Shown here: piece after piece, positions 1 through 7,808 of the stretch | Layout: each line of letters begins with the position of its first letter | Position numbering within the stretch: the first letter of the stretch is position 1 | From: Pilibacter termitis | Lineage (GTDB): Bacteria; Bacillota; Bacilli; Lactobacillales; Streptococcaceae | DNA: 64,000 nucleotides | Assembly (NCBI RefSeq): GCF_900167335.1 | Contig: NZ_FUXI01000001.1 | Location: forward strand, 39,014-103,013 | Reading direction: 5' to 3' | Notes under the pieces: model-generated | What the model was told of the DNA's origin: nothing | The model's database searches: none | Seen by the model: only the letters and a program-made list of their open reading frames with translations | Translations under genes and position numbers: made by a program

Positions 1-95
1 CAACTGTTCGCAATGTCGATCGCAACTGACGTTGCGATTAAATAAACGACATGGCTCACTGTTGCAAACTTCAAAACGCCCCTCTACGCTTTTCT
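1..95 (+). repeat. Structured intergenic repeat, copy 1 (5' part cut by window edge)
   Basis: This is the right-hand three quarters of the repeat family found at eight sites in the first 30.6 kb. Inner stem CGCAAC/GTTGCG and middle stem ATGTCG/CGACAT are both present, followed by the conserved right end AAACTTCAAAACGCCCCTC and CGCTTTTCT. The left arm lies outside the window. Confidence 0.85.
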
Positions 96-148
96 TTTAC
101 GCAAAAACTCTATTTGCAAAATAAAAAAACTCTCCTAATCTACATCAT

Positions 149-180
149 GTGATACAATAAAATAAAAAATCCAAGGAGAT
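149..180 (+). promoter_or_regulatory. Extended -10 promoter and RBS of the PAP2 gene
   Basis: TGaTACAAT at 150-158 is an extended -10 element. No good -35 is visible 17 bp upstream. AAGGAGAT at 173-180 is the ribosome binding site and selects the GTG start at 185. Confidence 0.5.
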
Positions 181-184
181 TCTT

Positions 185-832
185 GTGAAAAATAGAAAAA
201 ACTATCAATTAGCCGCCAGTTTTACATTGTTAATTTTTGTTATTTTAGGTTATACAATCAAATTTTACGAGCAAAACATTCTTCCCATTGATACACAAAT
301 TCAAAGTGTTATCCGTGGGGTTCGCACCCCTTTTTTAGATGCGTTTTTCATCAACTTTACCAGTTGTTTCAACCAAATTCAAGGGGGCGTATTGCTCATT
401 TTGGTCTGTATTCTTTTATTTCTCGCCAAAAGAAAAATGGAGATTGTTTGGTTACTAACTTCTACTGTTATTCTTTCAGTCGTTGCTAACCCATTACTCA
501 AACACATTTTTCAGCGAGAAAGACCTTCCATTACGCATTTAGTCGTGGAAACTTCTTTTAGTTTCCCGAGCGGACATTCTGTTTTTGCAACGTTATTTTT
601 TGGGAGTTTCTTTTTCTTCTTTCCTTTATGGATAAAAGATAAAATGAAAATGGCACAAACCATTTGCCTATTTCTGCTCATTCTCGTGCTTATTAGCCGC
701 ATTTATGTTGGTGTGCATTACCCGAGTGATGTTCTCGGCGGATTTCTTTTGAGTACGAGTTGGCTGTTGTTTACTTATCCTTATTTTGAGGAAAAAAGAT
801 TTGTTTGGCGTTTTAAAGGGTTACAGAAATGA
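185..832 (+). CDS. PAP2 superfamily membrane phosphatase
   Basis: A 215-residue integral membrane protein of the phosphatidic acid phosphatase type 2 family. These enzymes dephosphorylate lipid phosphates such as phosphatidylglycerol phosphate or undecaprenyl pyrophosphate at the membrane. The three signature motifs are complete: K106..RP114, PSGH at 128-131 and SR..H..D at about 174-185. Roughly six hydrophobic segments surround them. The start is GTG at 185, set by AAGGAGAT just upstream. The stop overlaps the mnmL start by 4 bp, so the genes are probably cotranscribed. The lipid substrate cannot be told from sequence; undecaprenyl-PP phosphatase and PGP phosphatase are both possible. Confidence 0.85.
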   Translation: MKNRKNYQLAASFTLLIFVILGYTIKFYEQNILPIDTQIQSVIRGVRTPFLDAFFINFTSCFNQIQGGVLLILVCILLFLAKRKMEIVWLLTSTVILSVVANPLLKHIFQRERPSITHLVVETSFSFPSGHSVFATLFFGSFFFFFPLWIKDKMKMAQTICLFLLILVLISRIYVGVHYPSDVLGGFLLSTSWLLFTYPYFEEKRFVWRFKGLQK

Positions 833-1812
833 GAGGTTTACAAATGATTCCAAATTTTTATGATTCTACCAAACGTTACCGTACGTGGAATGGTGCTTTG
901 CGTGAAGAGTTTGGCGGGAAAATTTTCAAAGTCCCTATTGACGGCGGATTTGATTGCCCAAACCGTGACGGCACGGTCGCTCATGGCGGTTGTACTTTTT
1001 GTTCTGTCAGCGGAAGTGGCGATATGATTTTAGAGCCAAATGCTCCTTTGCGTGAACAATTTTTCACCGAGGTAAATTTCATGCACAAAAAATGGCGTGA
1101 TGTCTCACAATACATTGTCTATTTTCAAAATTTCACAAACACGCACGCACCTGTGGAGATTTTGCGTGAACGGTACGAGCAAGTGATTAATTTGAACGGC
1201 GTTGTTGGGCTTTCCATTGGCACAAGACCAGATTGCCTACCTGATGAAACAATCGAATATCTTGCAGAATTAAATGAACGACTCTATCTTTGGGTCGAAC
1301 TCGGTTTGCAAACAACTTATGAAGAAACGAGCAATCTCATCAATCGAGCACATAGTTATGAAGTCTACCTTGACGCTGTGGAACGTTTGCGGAAACACAA
1401 TATTCGTGTTTGCACTCATTTAATCAACGGTTTGCCTACCGAAACACCCGAGATGATGCTTGAAAACTGTCGCAGAATGATTTTGGATAGCGATATTCAA
1501 GGGGTAAAACTTCATCTCATGCACCTAATGACTCAAACAAAAATGATGCGTGATTACCATGAAGGTCGTCTAAAATTGATGAGCATGGAGGAATATGTGC
1601 AAGTAATTTGTGACCAGCTCGAAATCATTCCTCAAGACATCATCATTCACCGCTTAACAGGAGACGCTCCAAGAGAGTCACTTATCGGTCCAATGTGGAG
1701 TTTAAACAAGTGGGAAGTACTGAATGCAATTGATACAGAGTTAGAAAAACGCAAAAGTTACCAAGGAAAATTTGACATAAGAAAAAGCGGAGGAACTAGA
1801 GAATTATGCTAG
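829..1812 (+). CDS. mnmL: Radical SAM protein, MnmL/YtqA family (tRNA wobble-uridine modification)
   Basis: A 327-residue radical SAM enzyme of the YtqA/TIGR01212 family. The three cluster cysteines are seen as C43, C55 and C58, within FDCPNRDG and GGCTFC. In Bacillus subtilis, YtqA (MnmL) works with YtqB (MnmM) to convert cmnm5U34 to mnm5U34 in tRNA, replacing MnmC. That assignment is strengthened because the mnmM homologue follows directly, overlapping by 7 bp. Two starts are possible. ATG 829 overlaps the PAP2 stop and has AAAGGG upstream. ATG 844 has AGAGG 7 bp upstream and would give 322 residues. Confidence 0.85.
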   Translation: MRGLQMIPNFYDSTKRYRTWNGALREEFGGKIFKVPIDGGFDCPNRDGTVAHGGCTFCSVSGSGDMILEPNAPLREQFFTEVNFMHKKWRDVSQYIVYFQNFTNTHAPVEILRERYEQVINLNGVVGLSIGTRPDCLPDETIEYLAELNERLYLWVELGLQTTYEETSNLINRAHSYEVYLDAVERLRKHNIRVCTHLINGLPTETPEMMLENCRRMILDSDIQGVKLHLMHLMTQTKMMRDYHEGRLKLMSMEEYVQVICDQLEIIPQDIIIHRLTGDAPRESLIGPMWSLNKWEVLNAIDTELEKRKSYQGKFDIRKSGGTRELC

Positions 1813-2366
1813 AAAGTGCGTTAAGATATTCACATAAATTAATTCGTGAAATCGTCAATAATGGCGACACTGTCGTAGATGCTACAATGGGCAATGGAAA
1901 TGATACCGCATTGTTTGCCAGTCTTGTTGGAGAAACCGGCTGTGTTCATGCGTTTGACGTGCAAGAATTGGCAGTCGAAAATACAAAAATACGTCTTAAA
2001 GAGCAACAATTAACCGCTCAGTTGCATTTAGAAAGCCATGAAAATGTCGGCAATTATTTACAGCACAACTTAAAATGTGCCGTCTTTAACCTCGGCTATT
2101 TGCCGAAAAGTGATAAAACAATCATTACCCAATCAGAAAGCACGCTCAAAAGCCTAAAGTGCATGCTTACTCACCTGCTTTCTGGCGGAAGGATTCTCCT
2201 TGTCCTCTACTATGGTCATGACGGTGGCGAACAGGAAAAAGAAGCTGTGTTACATTTCGCACGAACTCTTCCTCAAGAAGAATACCAAGTGCTTGAATAC
2301 CAATTTATCAACCAGAAAAATTCTCCGCCTATTTTAGTTTGTATTGAAAAACGCATGAAAGAATGA
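1806..2366 (+). CDS. mnmM: tRNA (mnm5U34) methyltransferase MnmM/YtqB
   Basis: A 186-residue class I SAM-dependent methyltransferase of the YtqB family. The SAM-binding loop VDATMGNGNDT (about residues 24-34) and the acidic motif II residue in HAFD are visible. NLGYLP at about 96-101 takes the place of the usual catalytic NPP motif and is typical of this family. Known YtqB (MnmM) methylates nm5U34 to mnm5U34 in tRNA. The overlap with mnmL and the shared terminator at 2347-2381 indicate one transcript with the PAP2 gene. Confidence 0.87.
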   Translation: MLESALRYSHKLIREIVNNGDTVVDATMGNGNDTALFASLVGETGCVHAFDVQELAVENTKIRLKEQQLTAQLHLESHENVGNYLQHNLKCAVFNLGYLPKSDKTIITQSESTLKSLKCMLTHLLSGGRILLVLYYGHDGGEQEKEAVLHFARTLPQEEYQVLEYQFINQKNSPPILVCIEKRMKE

Positions 2367-2381
2367 ATTCATGCGTTTTTT
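2347..2381 (+). terminator. Rho-independent terminator after mnmM
   Basis: AAAACGCATGAA and TTCATGCGTTTTTT form a stem of about 12 bp. It starts inside the last codons of mnmM and ends in a T run. Confidence 0.85.
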
Positions 2382-2392
2382 GTCTAGCTACG

Positions 2393-2563
2393 AAGTGCTG
2401 AAGTCTGGTGGCTGTTCACAACGTCGCTTGAAACTTCGTTTCAATGCTAGTCTTTCAAGAATCTTTGATTCTTAGAAAGACTATATGCGAAACGAAGTGT
2501 AGCAGTAAATAAACGACGTGGCTCACTGCCACAGACTTCAAAACGCACTTCTCCGCTTTTCTT
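2393..2563 (+). repeat. Structured repeat, copy 2 (long form)
   Basis: Left end TCTAGCTACGA, right end CGCTTTTCT. Outer arms GAAGTGC/GCACTTC, TGAAGTCTG/AGACTTCA and GTGGC/GCCAC all pair. The middle stem is ACGTCG/CGACGT and the inner stem TTGAAAC/GTTTCAA. The long form carries an extra module of about 55 bp with its own hairpin, AGTCTTTC/GAAAGACT. Confidence 0.9.
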
Positions 2564-2565
2564 TG

Positions 2566-2686
2566 TCTAGCTACGAGAGGCTGAAGTTTGGCAACTGTTC
2601 GCAGTGTCGATCGCAACTAACGTTGCGATTAAATAAACGACACGGCTCACTGTTGCAAACTTCAAAACGCCCCTCTTCGCTTTTCT
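2566..2686 (+). repeat. Structured repeat, copy 3
   Basis: Short form of about 121 bp in tandem with copy 2. Stems TGAAGTTTG/AAACTTCA, GCAAC/GTTGC, GTGTCG/CGACAC and CGCAAC/GTTGCG are present. Confidence 0.9.
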
Positions 2687-2689
2687 GTG

Positions 2690-2807
2690 TCTAGCTACGA
2701 GGGGCAGGAGTTGGGTCGCTGTTCGCAATGCCACTTGAAGCTTTGCTTCAAGCAAGTAAATGGCATGGCTCACTACGACAAACTCCTGAACGCCCTCTCG
2801 CTTTTCT
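2690..2807 (+). repeat. Structured repeat, copy 4
   Basis: Short form. Arms are AGGAGTT/AACTCCT and GTCG/CGAC, middle stem ATGCCA/TGGCAT, inner stem CTTGAAGC/GCTTCAAG. Both sides differ from copies 3 and 5 but remain paired. Confidence 0.9.
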
Positions 2808-2810
2808 GTG

Positions 2811-2930
2811 TCTAGCTACGAGAGGCTGAAGTTTGGCAACTGTTCACAACAGCACTGGAAACTGCGTTTCCAGCAAGTAAATACTGTGGCTCACTGTTGC
2901 AAACTTCAAAACGCCCCTCTTCGCTTTTCT
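2811..2930 (+). repeat. Structured repeat, copy 5
   Basis: Short form ending 9 bp before the fakA stop. Arms TGAAGTTTG/CAAACTTCA, GCAAC/GTTGC; inner stem CTGGAAAC/GTTTCCAG. The stretch 2382-2938 holds only copies 2-5 of this family. Confidence 0.9.
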
Positions 2931-2938
2931 TTTTTTCT

Positions 2939-4612
2939 TTACTCCGCACTAAACAAATACGGATAAACTGGTTGCCCTCCTTGGTGTACTTCTAACTCTA
3001 CATCAGGGTATTTTGTTTCAAGAAGTGTCGTAATTGCTTCGGTGTCTTCCGTACTCGCTCCTTCACCTACAAGAAGCGTTACGATTTCGGTTTCGTCTAT
3101 TATCATTTTTTCAAGCGTTTGAATACTCGCTTCTACAATCTGTGGCACGCTGACAACAATTTTTCCGTCTACCATACCAATAAAATCACCCTCTTTGACT
3201 GCAACGCCTTCGATTGTCGTGTCACGAACCGCTGTTGTTACTTGTCCGCTTACCACGTCTTCAAGAGAATTTGTCATAATTTCTTTATTTTCTTCTAAAC
3301 TTTGTGTGTCATTAAAGCTCAAAAGTGCTGTCATTCCTTGTGAAACCGTGCGACTTGGCACAACAACAGCTGGCACATCTGCTTCTGCTACTGCAGCTTC
3401 TGCTGCCATAAAGATATTTTTATTGTTTGGCAAGACAATCACATTTTCAGCGTTGACTTCTTTGATTGCCTGTAAAATGTCCTCTGTTGACGGGTTCATC
3501 GTTTGTCCGCCACTAATCACATAACTGACTCCCATTGATTGGAACAATTCCGCAAGACCGTCTCCTGCTGCAATTGCAATAATTGCATAAGGTACACGTT
3601 CACGTGGTGTGATAATTTGAGCTTGTTCTTTTTCTACTTGAGCATCATGTTGCTCACGCATATTGTCAACTTTTATTTTGATAAGTGAGCCAAAACGTTG
3701 ACCATATTGCAACACACTTCCGGGGTCTTCTGTATGCACGTGAACTTTGATAATTTCATCATCATTGACCATTAAAAGAGAATCCCCTTTTTCGTTTAAA
3801 TAATTTCTAAATGTATCATAGTCAAACTGTTCAACGGCAGTAGGTCCTTTGCCAATTGCGACCATAATTTCCGTGCAATAGCCAAATTGAATATCTTCCG
3901 TGGCAACGTGGCCTGCAACAGATTTGTGATGTTCTGCATTTACCATTTCATCCATTGTGCCGGGATTTGGCTGAAATTCTTCACTTTCCAAATATTCGCC
4001 CGTCATAGCCGCAAGGAATCCTTCATAGATAAACAATAATCCTTGACCTCCACTATCTACAACGCCAACTTCTTTTAGCACAGGAAGCATTTCTGGAGTT
4101 TTGGCAAGAGCTTTTTTCGCTCCTTTGACAACTGCCTGCATCACTTCAATTGCATCATCCGTATTCTTCGCCGCACGCTCCGCGTAAATAGCCGCACCAC
4201 GTGAAACTGTCAAAATCGTTCCCTCGACAGGTTTCATCACTGCATTATAAGCTGTTTGAACCCCACCGTTAAACGCAACGGACAAATCACTTGCCGTCAA
4301 TACTTCTTTTCCTACAATCGCCTTTGAAAAACCTCTGAATAATTGCGAAAGAATCACACCGCTATTGCCTCTTGCACCCATTAACAAGCCTTTACTTAAT
4401 ATTTGTGCCAATTCGCCAAAATGCGTTGTTTTTGCATCTGCTACTGCTTTTGCACCTGTCGTCATGGAAAGCGACATATTCGTTCCCGTGTCACCGTCTG
4501 GCACCGGGAAAACATTTAAACTATTCACATACTCTGCATTTTTTGAAAGACGCTGAGAACCTGCCTGCACCATTTCATTGAATAAGCTGGCATTGATTTC
4601 TTTTACACTCAC
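2939..4612 (-). CDS. fakA: Fatty acid kinase subunit FakA (DhaL/DAK2-domain protein, YloV family)
   Basis: A 557-residue cytoplasmic protein. The N-terminal DhaL-like ATP-binding domain (about residues 8-200) carries the Mg-nucleotide motif PVPDGDTGTNMS and MGARGNSGVILSQ. Middle and C-terminal FakA domains follow (about 210-550). Known FakA phosphorylates exogenous fatty acids held by a FakB (DegV) partner for entry into phospholipid synthesis. No fakB is in this window. The gene lies just downstream of the Asp23-family gene and convergent to the mnm operon, the usual yloU-yloV pairing in Firmicutes. Start ATG 4612 follows AGGAGGATATA. The stop is 9 bp from repeat copy 5, which may serve as its 3' end. 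Confidence 0.93.
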   Translation of the reverse strand: MSVKEINASLFNEMVQAGSQRLSKNAEYVNSLNVFPVPDGDTGTNMSLSMTTGAKAVADAKTTHFGELAQILSKGLLMGARGNSGVILSQLFRGFSKAIVGKEVLTASDLSVAFNGGVQTAYNAVMKPVEGTILTVSRGAAIYAERAAKNTDDAIEVMQAVVKGAKKALAKTPEMLPVLKEVGVVDSGGQGLLFIYEGFLAAMTGEYLESEEFQPNPGTMDEMVNAEHHKSVAGHVATEDIQFGYCTEIMVAIGKGPTAVEQFDYDTFRNYLNEKGDSLLMVNDDEIIKVHVHTEDPGSVLQYGQRFGSLIKIKVDNMREQHDAQVEKEQAQIITPRERVPYAIIAIAAGDGLAELFQSMGVSYVISGGQTMNPSTEDILQAIKEVNAENVIVLPNNKNIFMAAEAAVAEADVPAVVVPSRTVSQGMTALLSFNDTQSLEENKEIMTNSLEDVVSGQVTTAVRDTTIEGVAVKEGDFIGMVDGKIVVSVPQIVEASIQTLEKMIIDETEIVTLLVGEGASTEDTEAITTLLETKYPDVELEVHQGGQPVYPYLFSAE

Positions 4613-4680
4613 TTTACTATATCCTCCTAGAAAAAGGGGCGAGATGTGCCACCTATCTGGTTATTTTCTATTTTTTACTG

Positions 4681-5043
4681 TTATTCTGCCAGCACTTTTA
4701 CACCTTGCACAAAAATGTTTACACTGTTTGCTGAAACACCTAACATACTCTCAAGATTATATTTCACTTTTTCTTGCACATTACGTGATACTTCAGAAAT
4801 TTTTGTGCCGTAAGTCACGATAATATACGCATCCACTGCTACGCCATTTTCTTCTTGACGCACAACAACGCCTTTTGAATAATCTTCTTTTCTTAACACA
4901 CGATTGAGTGCATCTTTTGCTTGGTGACGACTTGCCATACCTGCGATACCGTAAATATCTGTCGCTGCACCTCCTACAACTGTTGCAATGACCTCATTGC
5001 TTACTTCAATACTTCCTTGTTGTGTTTGAATGGTTACTGCCAT
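4681..5043 (-). CDS. Asp23/Gls24 family envelope stress protein (YloU-type)
   Basis: A 120-residue Asp23/Gls24 (DUF322) protein with the typical core VVGGAATDIYGIAGMAS. There is no transmembrane segment. It is the first gene of a likely yloU-fakA operon and sits divergent to rpmB, as in many Lactobacillales and Bacillales. Family members are membrane-surface stress proteins, and the exact role of YloU is not established. The start is ATG 5043, preceded by GGGGGTGTACTT. Confidence 0.9.
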   Translation of the reverse strand: MAVTIQTQQGSIEVSNEVIATVVGGAATDIYGIAGMASRHQAKDALNRVLRKEDYSKGVVVRQEENGVAVDAYIIVTYGTKISEVSRNVQEKVKYNLESMLGVSANSVNIFVQGVKVLAE

Positions 5044-5191
5044 AAGTACACCCCCATATTATTGTTATTTTATTTTAACATGAAGTAGGATATTTGTATT
5101 CTAATTTATGCTCAAGATAAACTAAAAACTTTCTTCAACCTTGTTAATTTACTTTATTTTTCCGTTTTTGTCAAACTTATATCTTTTACAC

Positions 5192-5220
5192 TTGCAAAAT
5201 AGTTTTAGCTATGGTAAAGT
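5192..5220 (+). promoter_or_regulatory. Candidate rpmB promoter
   Basis: TTGCAA at 5192-5197, a 17-bp spacer and TAAAGT at 5215-5220, with TATGG just before the -10. It places the start of transcription about 100 bp upstream of rpmB. Confidence 0.5.
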
Positions 5221-5253
5221 TTTTAAGTATGAGTGTTCAGCTCATGAAACAAA

Positions 5254-5318
5254 AGCCGCAACCTCTCCTTTAGTCGAGGTTGTCTAAATCGGCTAGAGGT
5301 ATTTTAGTATAAAAGGAG
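5254..5318 (+). promoter_or_regulatory. Candidate structured leader of rpmB (L28) with possible SD pseudoknot
   Basis: Two coaxial stems are visible: AGCCG/CGGCT (5254-5258 with 5290-5294) and CAACCTC/GAGGTTG (5259-5265 with 5276-5282). The loop holds TCCTTT (5266-5271), which is complementary to AAAGGA of the rpmB Shine-Dalgarno (5312-5317). Inference: an autoregulatory ribosomal-protein leader. The base pairing is seen directly; the function is not. Confidence 0.5.
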
Positions 5319-5328
5319 GAGAATCACA

Positions 5329-5517
5329 TTGGCAAAGGTATGTTACTTTACTGGACGTAAAACAACTGCTGGTAACAATCGTTCTCACGCGATGAACCAA
5401 ACAAAACGCACAGTAAAACCGAACCTTCAAAAAGTACGTGTACTTATTGACGGCAAACCTAAAAAAGTTTGGGTTTCAACTCGTGCTTTGAAATCAGGCA
5501 AAGTAGAACGTGTGTAA
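5329..5517 (+). CDS. rpmB: 50S ribosomal protein L28
   Basis: A 62-residue L28 of normal length. It begins [21 protein letters not shown] and carries the conserved core KPNLQKVRV. The start is TTG at 5329, forced by AAAAGGAGG 8-9 bp upstream and by homology to the family N terminus. It is monocistronic, followed by two terminators. The base composition of the region is ordinary. A structured leader precedes it. Confidence 0.97.
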   Translation: MAKVCYFTGRKTTAGNNRSHAMNQTKRTVKPNLQKVRVLIDGKPKKVWVSTRALKSGKVERV

Positions 5518-5542
5518 AAACACATTGAAACTGTGAGAATTT

Positions 5543-5566
5543 GCGACCCTTTGGGTCGTTTTTTTG
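5543..5566 (+). terminator. rpmB terminator
   Basis: GCGACCC TTTG GGGTCG followed by seven T, 25 bp after the stop. Confidence 0.9.
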
Positions 5567-5578
5567 TATGAAAATGAT

Positions 5579-5614
5579 AAAACCTCACGATTTTTTATAG
5601 TCGTGAGGTTTTCT
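5579..5614. terminator. Second hairpin terminator after rpmB
   Basis: AAAACCTCACGA and TCGTGAGGTTTT form a perfect 12-bp stem flanked by A and T runs, so it can act on either strand. Confidence 0.8.
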
Positions 5615-5620
5615 TTGTGG

Positions 5621-5689
5621 GCTATGAGGTGTTGTGGGGGATTGGTCGCAAGGTCTCAAACAACCCTTAACGCCCCTCTTCGCCTTTCT
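5621..5689 (+). repeat. Degenerate remnant of the structured repeat (copy 6)
   Basis: Only the right half is recognisable: GGTCGC, CAAACAACCCTTAACGCCCCTCTTCGCCTTTCT. The left arm is eroded. Confidence 0.6.
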
Positions 5690-5692
5690 GTG

Positions 5693-5813
5693 TCTAGCTA
5701 CGAAGGGCTGAAGTTTGGCGACTGCTCTCAATGTCGCTCGCAACTAGCGTTGCGAGTAAATAAACGACATGGTTCGCTGTCGCAACCTCCTGAACGCCCC
5801 TCTTCGCCTTTCT
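5693..5813 (+). repeat. Structured repeat, copy 7
   Basis: Short form. GCGAC/GTCGC, ATGTCG/CGACAT and CGCAAC/GTTGCG pair. The outer arm TGAAGTTT does not match its right partner CCTCCTGA, so this copy looks like a chimera of two sub-types. Confidence 0.88.
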
Positions 5814-5816
5814 GTG

Positions 5817-5937
5817 TCTAGCTGCGAGGGGCTGAAGTCTGGTGGATGTTCGCAGTGCCGATCGAAACTTGCGTTTCGATCAAGTAAACGGCACGGCTCA
5901 CTTCCACAGACTTCAAAACGCCCCTCTTCGCTTTTCT
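5817..5937 (+). repeat. Structured repeat, copy 8
   Basis: Short form ending 3 bp before the potD stop. GAGGGGC/GCCCCTC, TGAAGTCTG/CAGACTTCA, TGGA/TCCA, GTGCCG/CGGCAC and TCGAAAC/GTTTCGA are all paired. Confidence 0.9.
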
Positions 5938-5939
5938 TA

Positions 5940-7013
5940 TTACTTCCTATACATTTTAAACTGCAAAAATAAGTCGTTGTAGATTCCTAGCCATTTTTTG
6001 CCTAGGTCTTGGTAGACTTCGAGGTTTTCTAGTGTTTTTTCTTCTGGATAAAATTGCTTGTCCTCACGTACTTCTTTTGGCAACAAGGCTTTTGCTTTTT
6101 CATTTGGTGTGGCATAGCCCACATATTCAGCGTTTTGAGCGGCATTTTCTGCTTTTAGCATGAAATTAATAAATGCGTACGCCCCGTCAATGTTTTTCAC
6201 CGTTTTAGGAATCACCATATTATCAAACCAAAGATTACTTGCCTCTGGTGGAATAACGTAGTGCAAATGTTCGTTATTGCTCATCATTTCACTCGCCTCG
6301 CCAGAAAATGTAACTGCTGCTGCTGCCTCATTTTGTGCCATATACATTTTGATTTCATCGGCAACAATTGCTTTAATGTTTGGCGTCAATTTTTCTAACT
6401 TTTCACTTGCACGCTCAAGCTCTGAGAGATTTTTTGCGTTCAGCGAATACCCTAATGAGTTCAGCGACAAGCCCATTATTTCTCTAGCTCCGTCAATCAA
6501 TAACAAGTTATTGCGATATTCTTCTTGCCACAAATCATTCCAATGCTCTGGAGGATTTTTTCCAACCATTTGGTCATTGTAAACAATCCCAAGCGTTCCC
6601 CAAAAATATGGAATAGAATACTCATTGTTTTCGTCAAACGGTTGATTTAAAAATCTCGGTTCAATTTCTTCCAAACCTTTGATTTTTTTATGGTCAAGAG
6701 GCACGAGGAGTTTCATTTTTTTCATTTTTTGAATCATATATTCACTTGGAATGGTAATATCATAAGCTGTCCCACCTTGTTGAATTTTGGTAAACATCGC
6801 CTCATTCGAGTCGAATGTTTCATAAGAGACTTTATAACCACTTTCTTTTTCAAATTTCTTAATCAAAGCAGGATCAATATAGTCTCCCCAGTTATAAATG
6901 GTCAGCACGTTATCCTTTGTTGCTCCTGTCTGACTTTCGAGGTGACGAACGGTAAAAAACAAAAAGAGAATGATCGCAACAATGCCTAACATCAACATTT
7001 CCAACTTTTTCAT
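5940..7013 (-). CDS. potD: Spermidine/putrescine-binding protein PotD
   Basis: A 357-residue extracytoplasmic polyamine-binding protein. The hydrophobic N terminus (about residues 8-22) is followed by the mature start LTIYNWGDYIDP. The family pattern YDITIPSEYM and the ligand-contact region IPYFWGTLGIVYN are visible. No lipobox cysteine follows the hydrophobic segment, so it is probably held by an uncleaved signal anchor, as in several Lactobacillales PotD proteins. It is the last gene of potABCD, and its start directly abuts the potC stop. No hairpin terminator other than repeat copy 8 is seen downstream. Confidence 0.93.
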   Translation of the reverse strand: MKKLEMLMLGIVAIILFLFFTVRHLESQTGATKDNVLTIYNWGDYIDPALIKKFEKESGYKVSYETFDSNEAMFTKIQQGGTAYDITIPSEYMIQKMKKMKLLVPLDHKKIKGLEEIEPRFLNQPFDENNEYSIPYFWGTLGIVYNDQMVGKNPPEHWNDLWQEEYRNNLLLIDGAREIMGLSLNSLGYSLNAKNLSELERASEKLEKLTPNIKAIVADEIKMYMAQNEAAAAVTFSGEASEMMSNNEHLHYVIPPEASNLWFDNMVIPKTVKNIDGAYAFINFMLKAENAAQNAEYVGYATPNEKAKALLPKEVREDKQFYPEEKTLENLEVYQDLGKKWLGIYNDLFLQFKMYRK

Positions 7014-7808
7014 CTACTTCTCCTCCCCTCTTTGCTTGTGCGTATCTTTTGAGATAAAATAATAACCAATCACAAGAATCATTGAAAAGACGAACACTAA
7101 GGCTGAAAGTGCATTGATTTCAAGATTTATCCCTTGTCTAGCTCGAGAGTAAATTTCAACAGAAAGGGTCGTAAATCCATTCCCCGTAACAAAAAATGTC
7201 ACCGCAAAATCATCTAGCGAATAAGTAAATGCCATAAAATAACCTGCAATAATGCCTGAGGTGAGTGTTGGTAAAATTACTTTGTGCAACACTTGAAAAT
7301 GATTCGCTCCTAAATCTCTTGCTGCATCAATCATCGTATCGTTCATTTCATAAAGTTTCGGTAAAACCATTAGCACGACAATTGGAATACTGAACGCTAT
7401 ATGACTAAGCAATACACTTGAAAATCCTAGCTTAAAGCCAATAAATGTAAAGAAAATCAACAAACTCGCTCCAATAATAACATCTGGAGAAACAAGTAAA
7501 ATATTATTCATCGCCAAAATCGCATTACGATTGCGTCGCTTTTTCAAATAATAAATCCCCATTGCACCAAAAGTGCCGATAAATGTCGCAAGCAATGCAG
7601 ATAAAAATGCTAGTAAAAAAGTTTCCGCTACAATCAAAAGCAAACGTGAGTCTGAAAACAGTTCCTCAAAGTGAGCAAGAGAGAAACCTGTAAAACTATT
7701 CATCGTTTCCCCGTCATTAAATGCGTAGAAAATCAAATAAAAAATCGGTGCGTAAAGCAAAAAGAAAACAGCAAACAAATAAAGATTGGACACTTTCCAT
7801 TTTTTCAT
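7014..7808 (-). CDS. potC: Spermidine/putrescine ABC transporter permease PotC
   Basis: A 264-residue inner permease with about six transmembrane segments and the EAA loop AARDLGANHFQVLHKVILP (about residues 166-184). The PotC-typical YSLDDFAVTFFVTG follows. It pairs with PotB to form the channel driven by PotA. The start overlaps the potB stop by 4 bp (ATGA), so translation is probably coupled. Confidence 0.94.
   Translation of the reverse strand: MKKWKVSNLYLFAVFFLLYAPIFYLIFYAFNDGETMNSFTGFSLAHFEELFSDSRLLLIVAETFLLAFLSALLATFIGTFGAMGIYYLKKRRNRNAILAMNNILLVSPDVIIGASLLIFFTFIGFKLGFSSVLLSHIAFSIPIVVLMVLPKLYEMNDTMIDAARDLGANHFQVLHKVILPTLTSGIIAGYFMAFTYSLDDFAVTFFVTGNGFTTLSVEIYSRARQGINLEINALSALVFVFSMILVIGYYFISKDTHKQRGEEK

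Noticed and set aside
2567-2773. Minus-strand open frame of 68 codons
   Set aside because: It lies wholly within structured repeats, has no ribosome binding site, and similar frames occur by chance in other copies.
2393-2930. Tandem spaced repeats resembling a CRISPR array
   Set aside because: Units are 118-171 bp of internally paired sequence with no unique spacers and no cas genes nearby.
4578-4823. 81-codon plus-strand frame across the fakA-yloU junction
   Set aside because: Overlaps two certain genes on the other strand and has no ribosome binding site.
5222-5300. tRNA-like fold upstream of rpmB
   Set aside because: No T-loop or anticodon arm fits; the stems are better read as a mRNA leader.
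5564-5972. Two overlapping plus-strand open frames downstream of rpmB
   Set aside because: Both are translations of repeat copies 6-8 with near-identical internal strings and end inside potD on the opposite strand.
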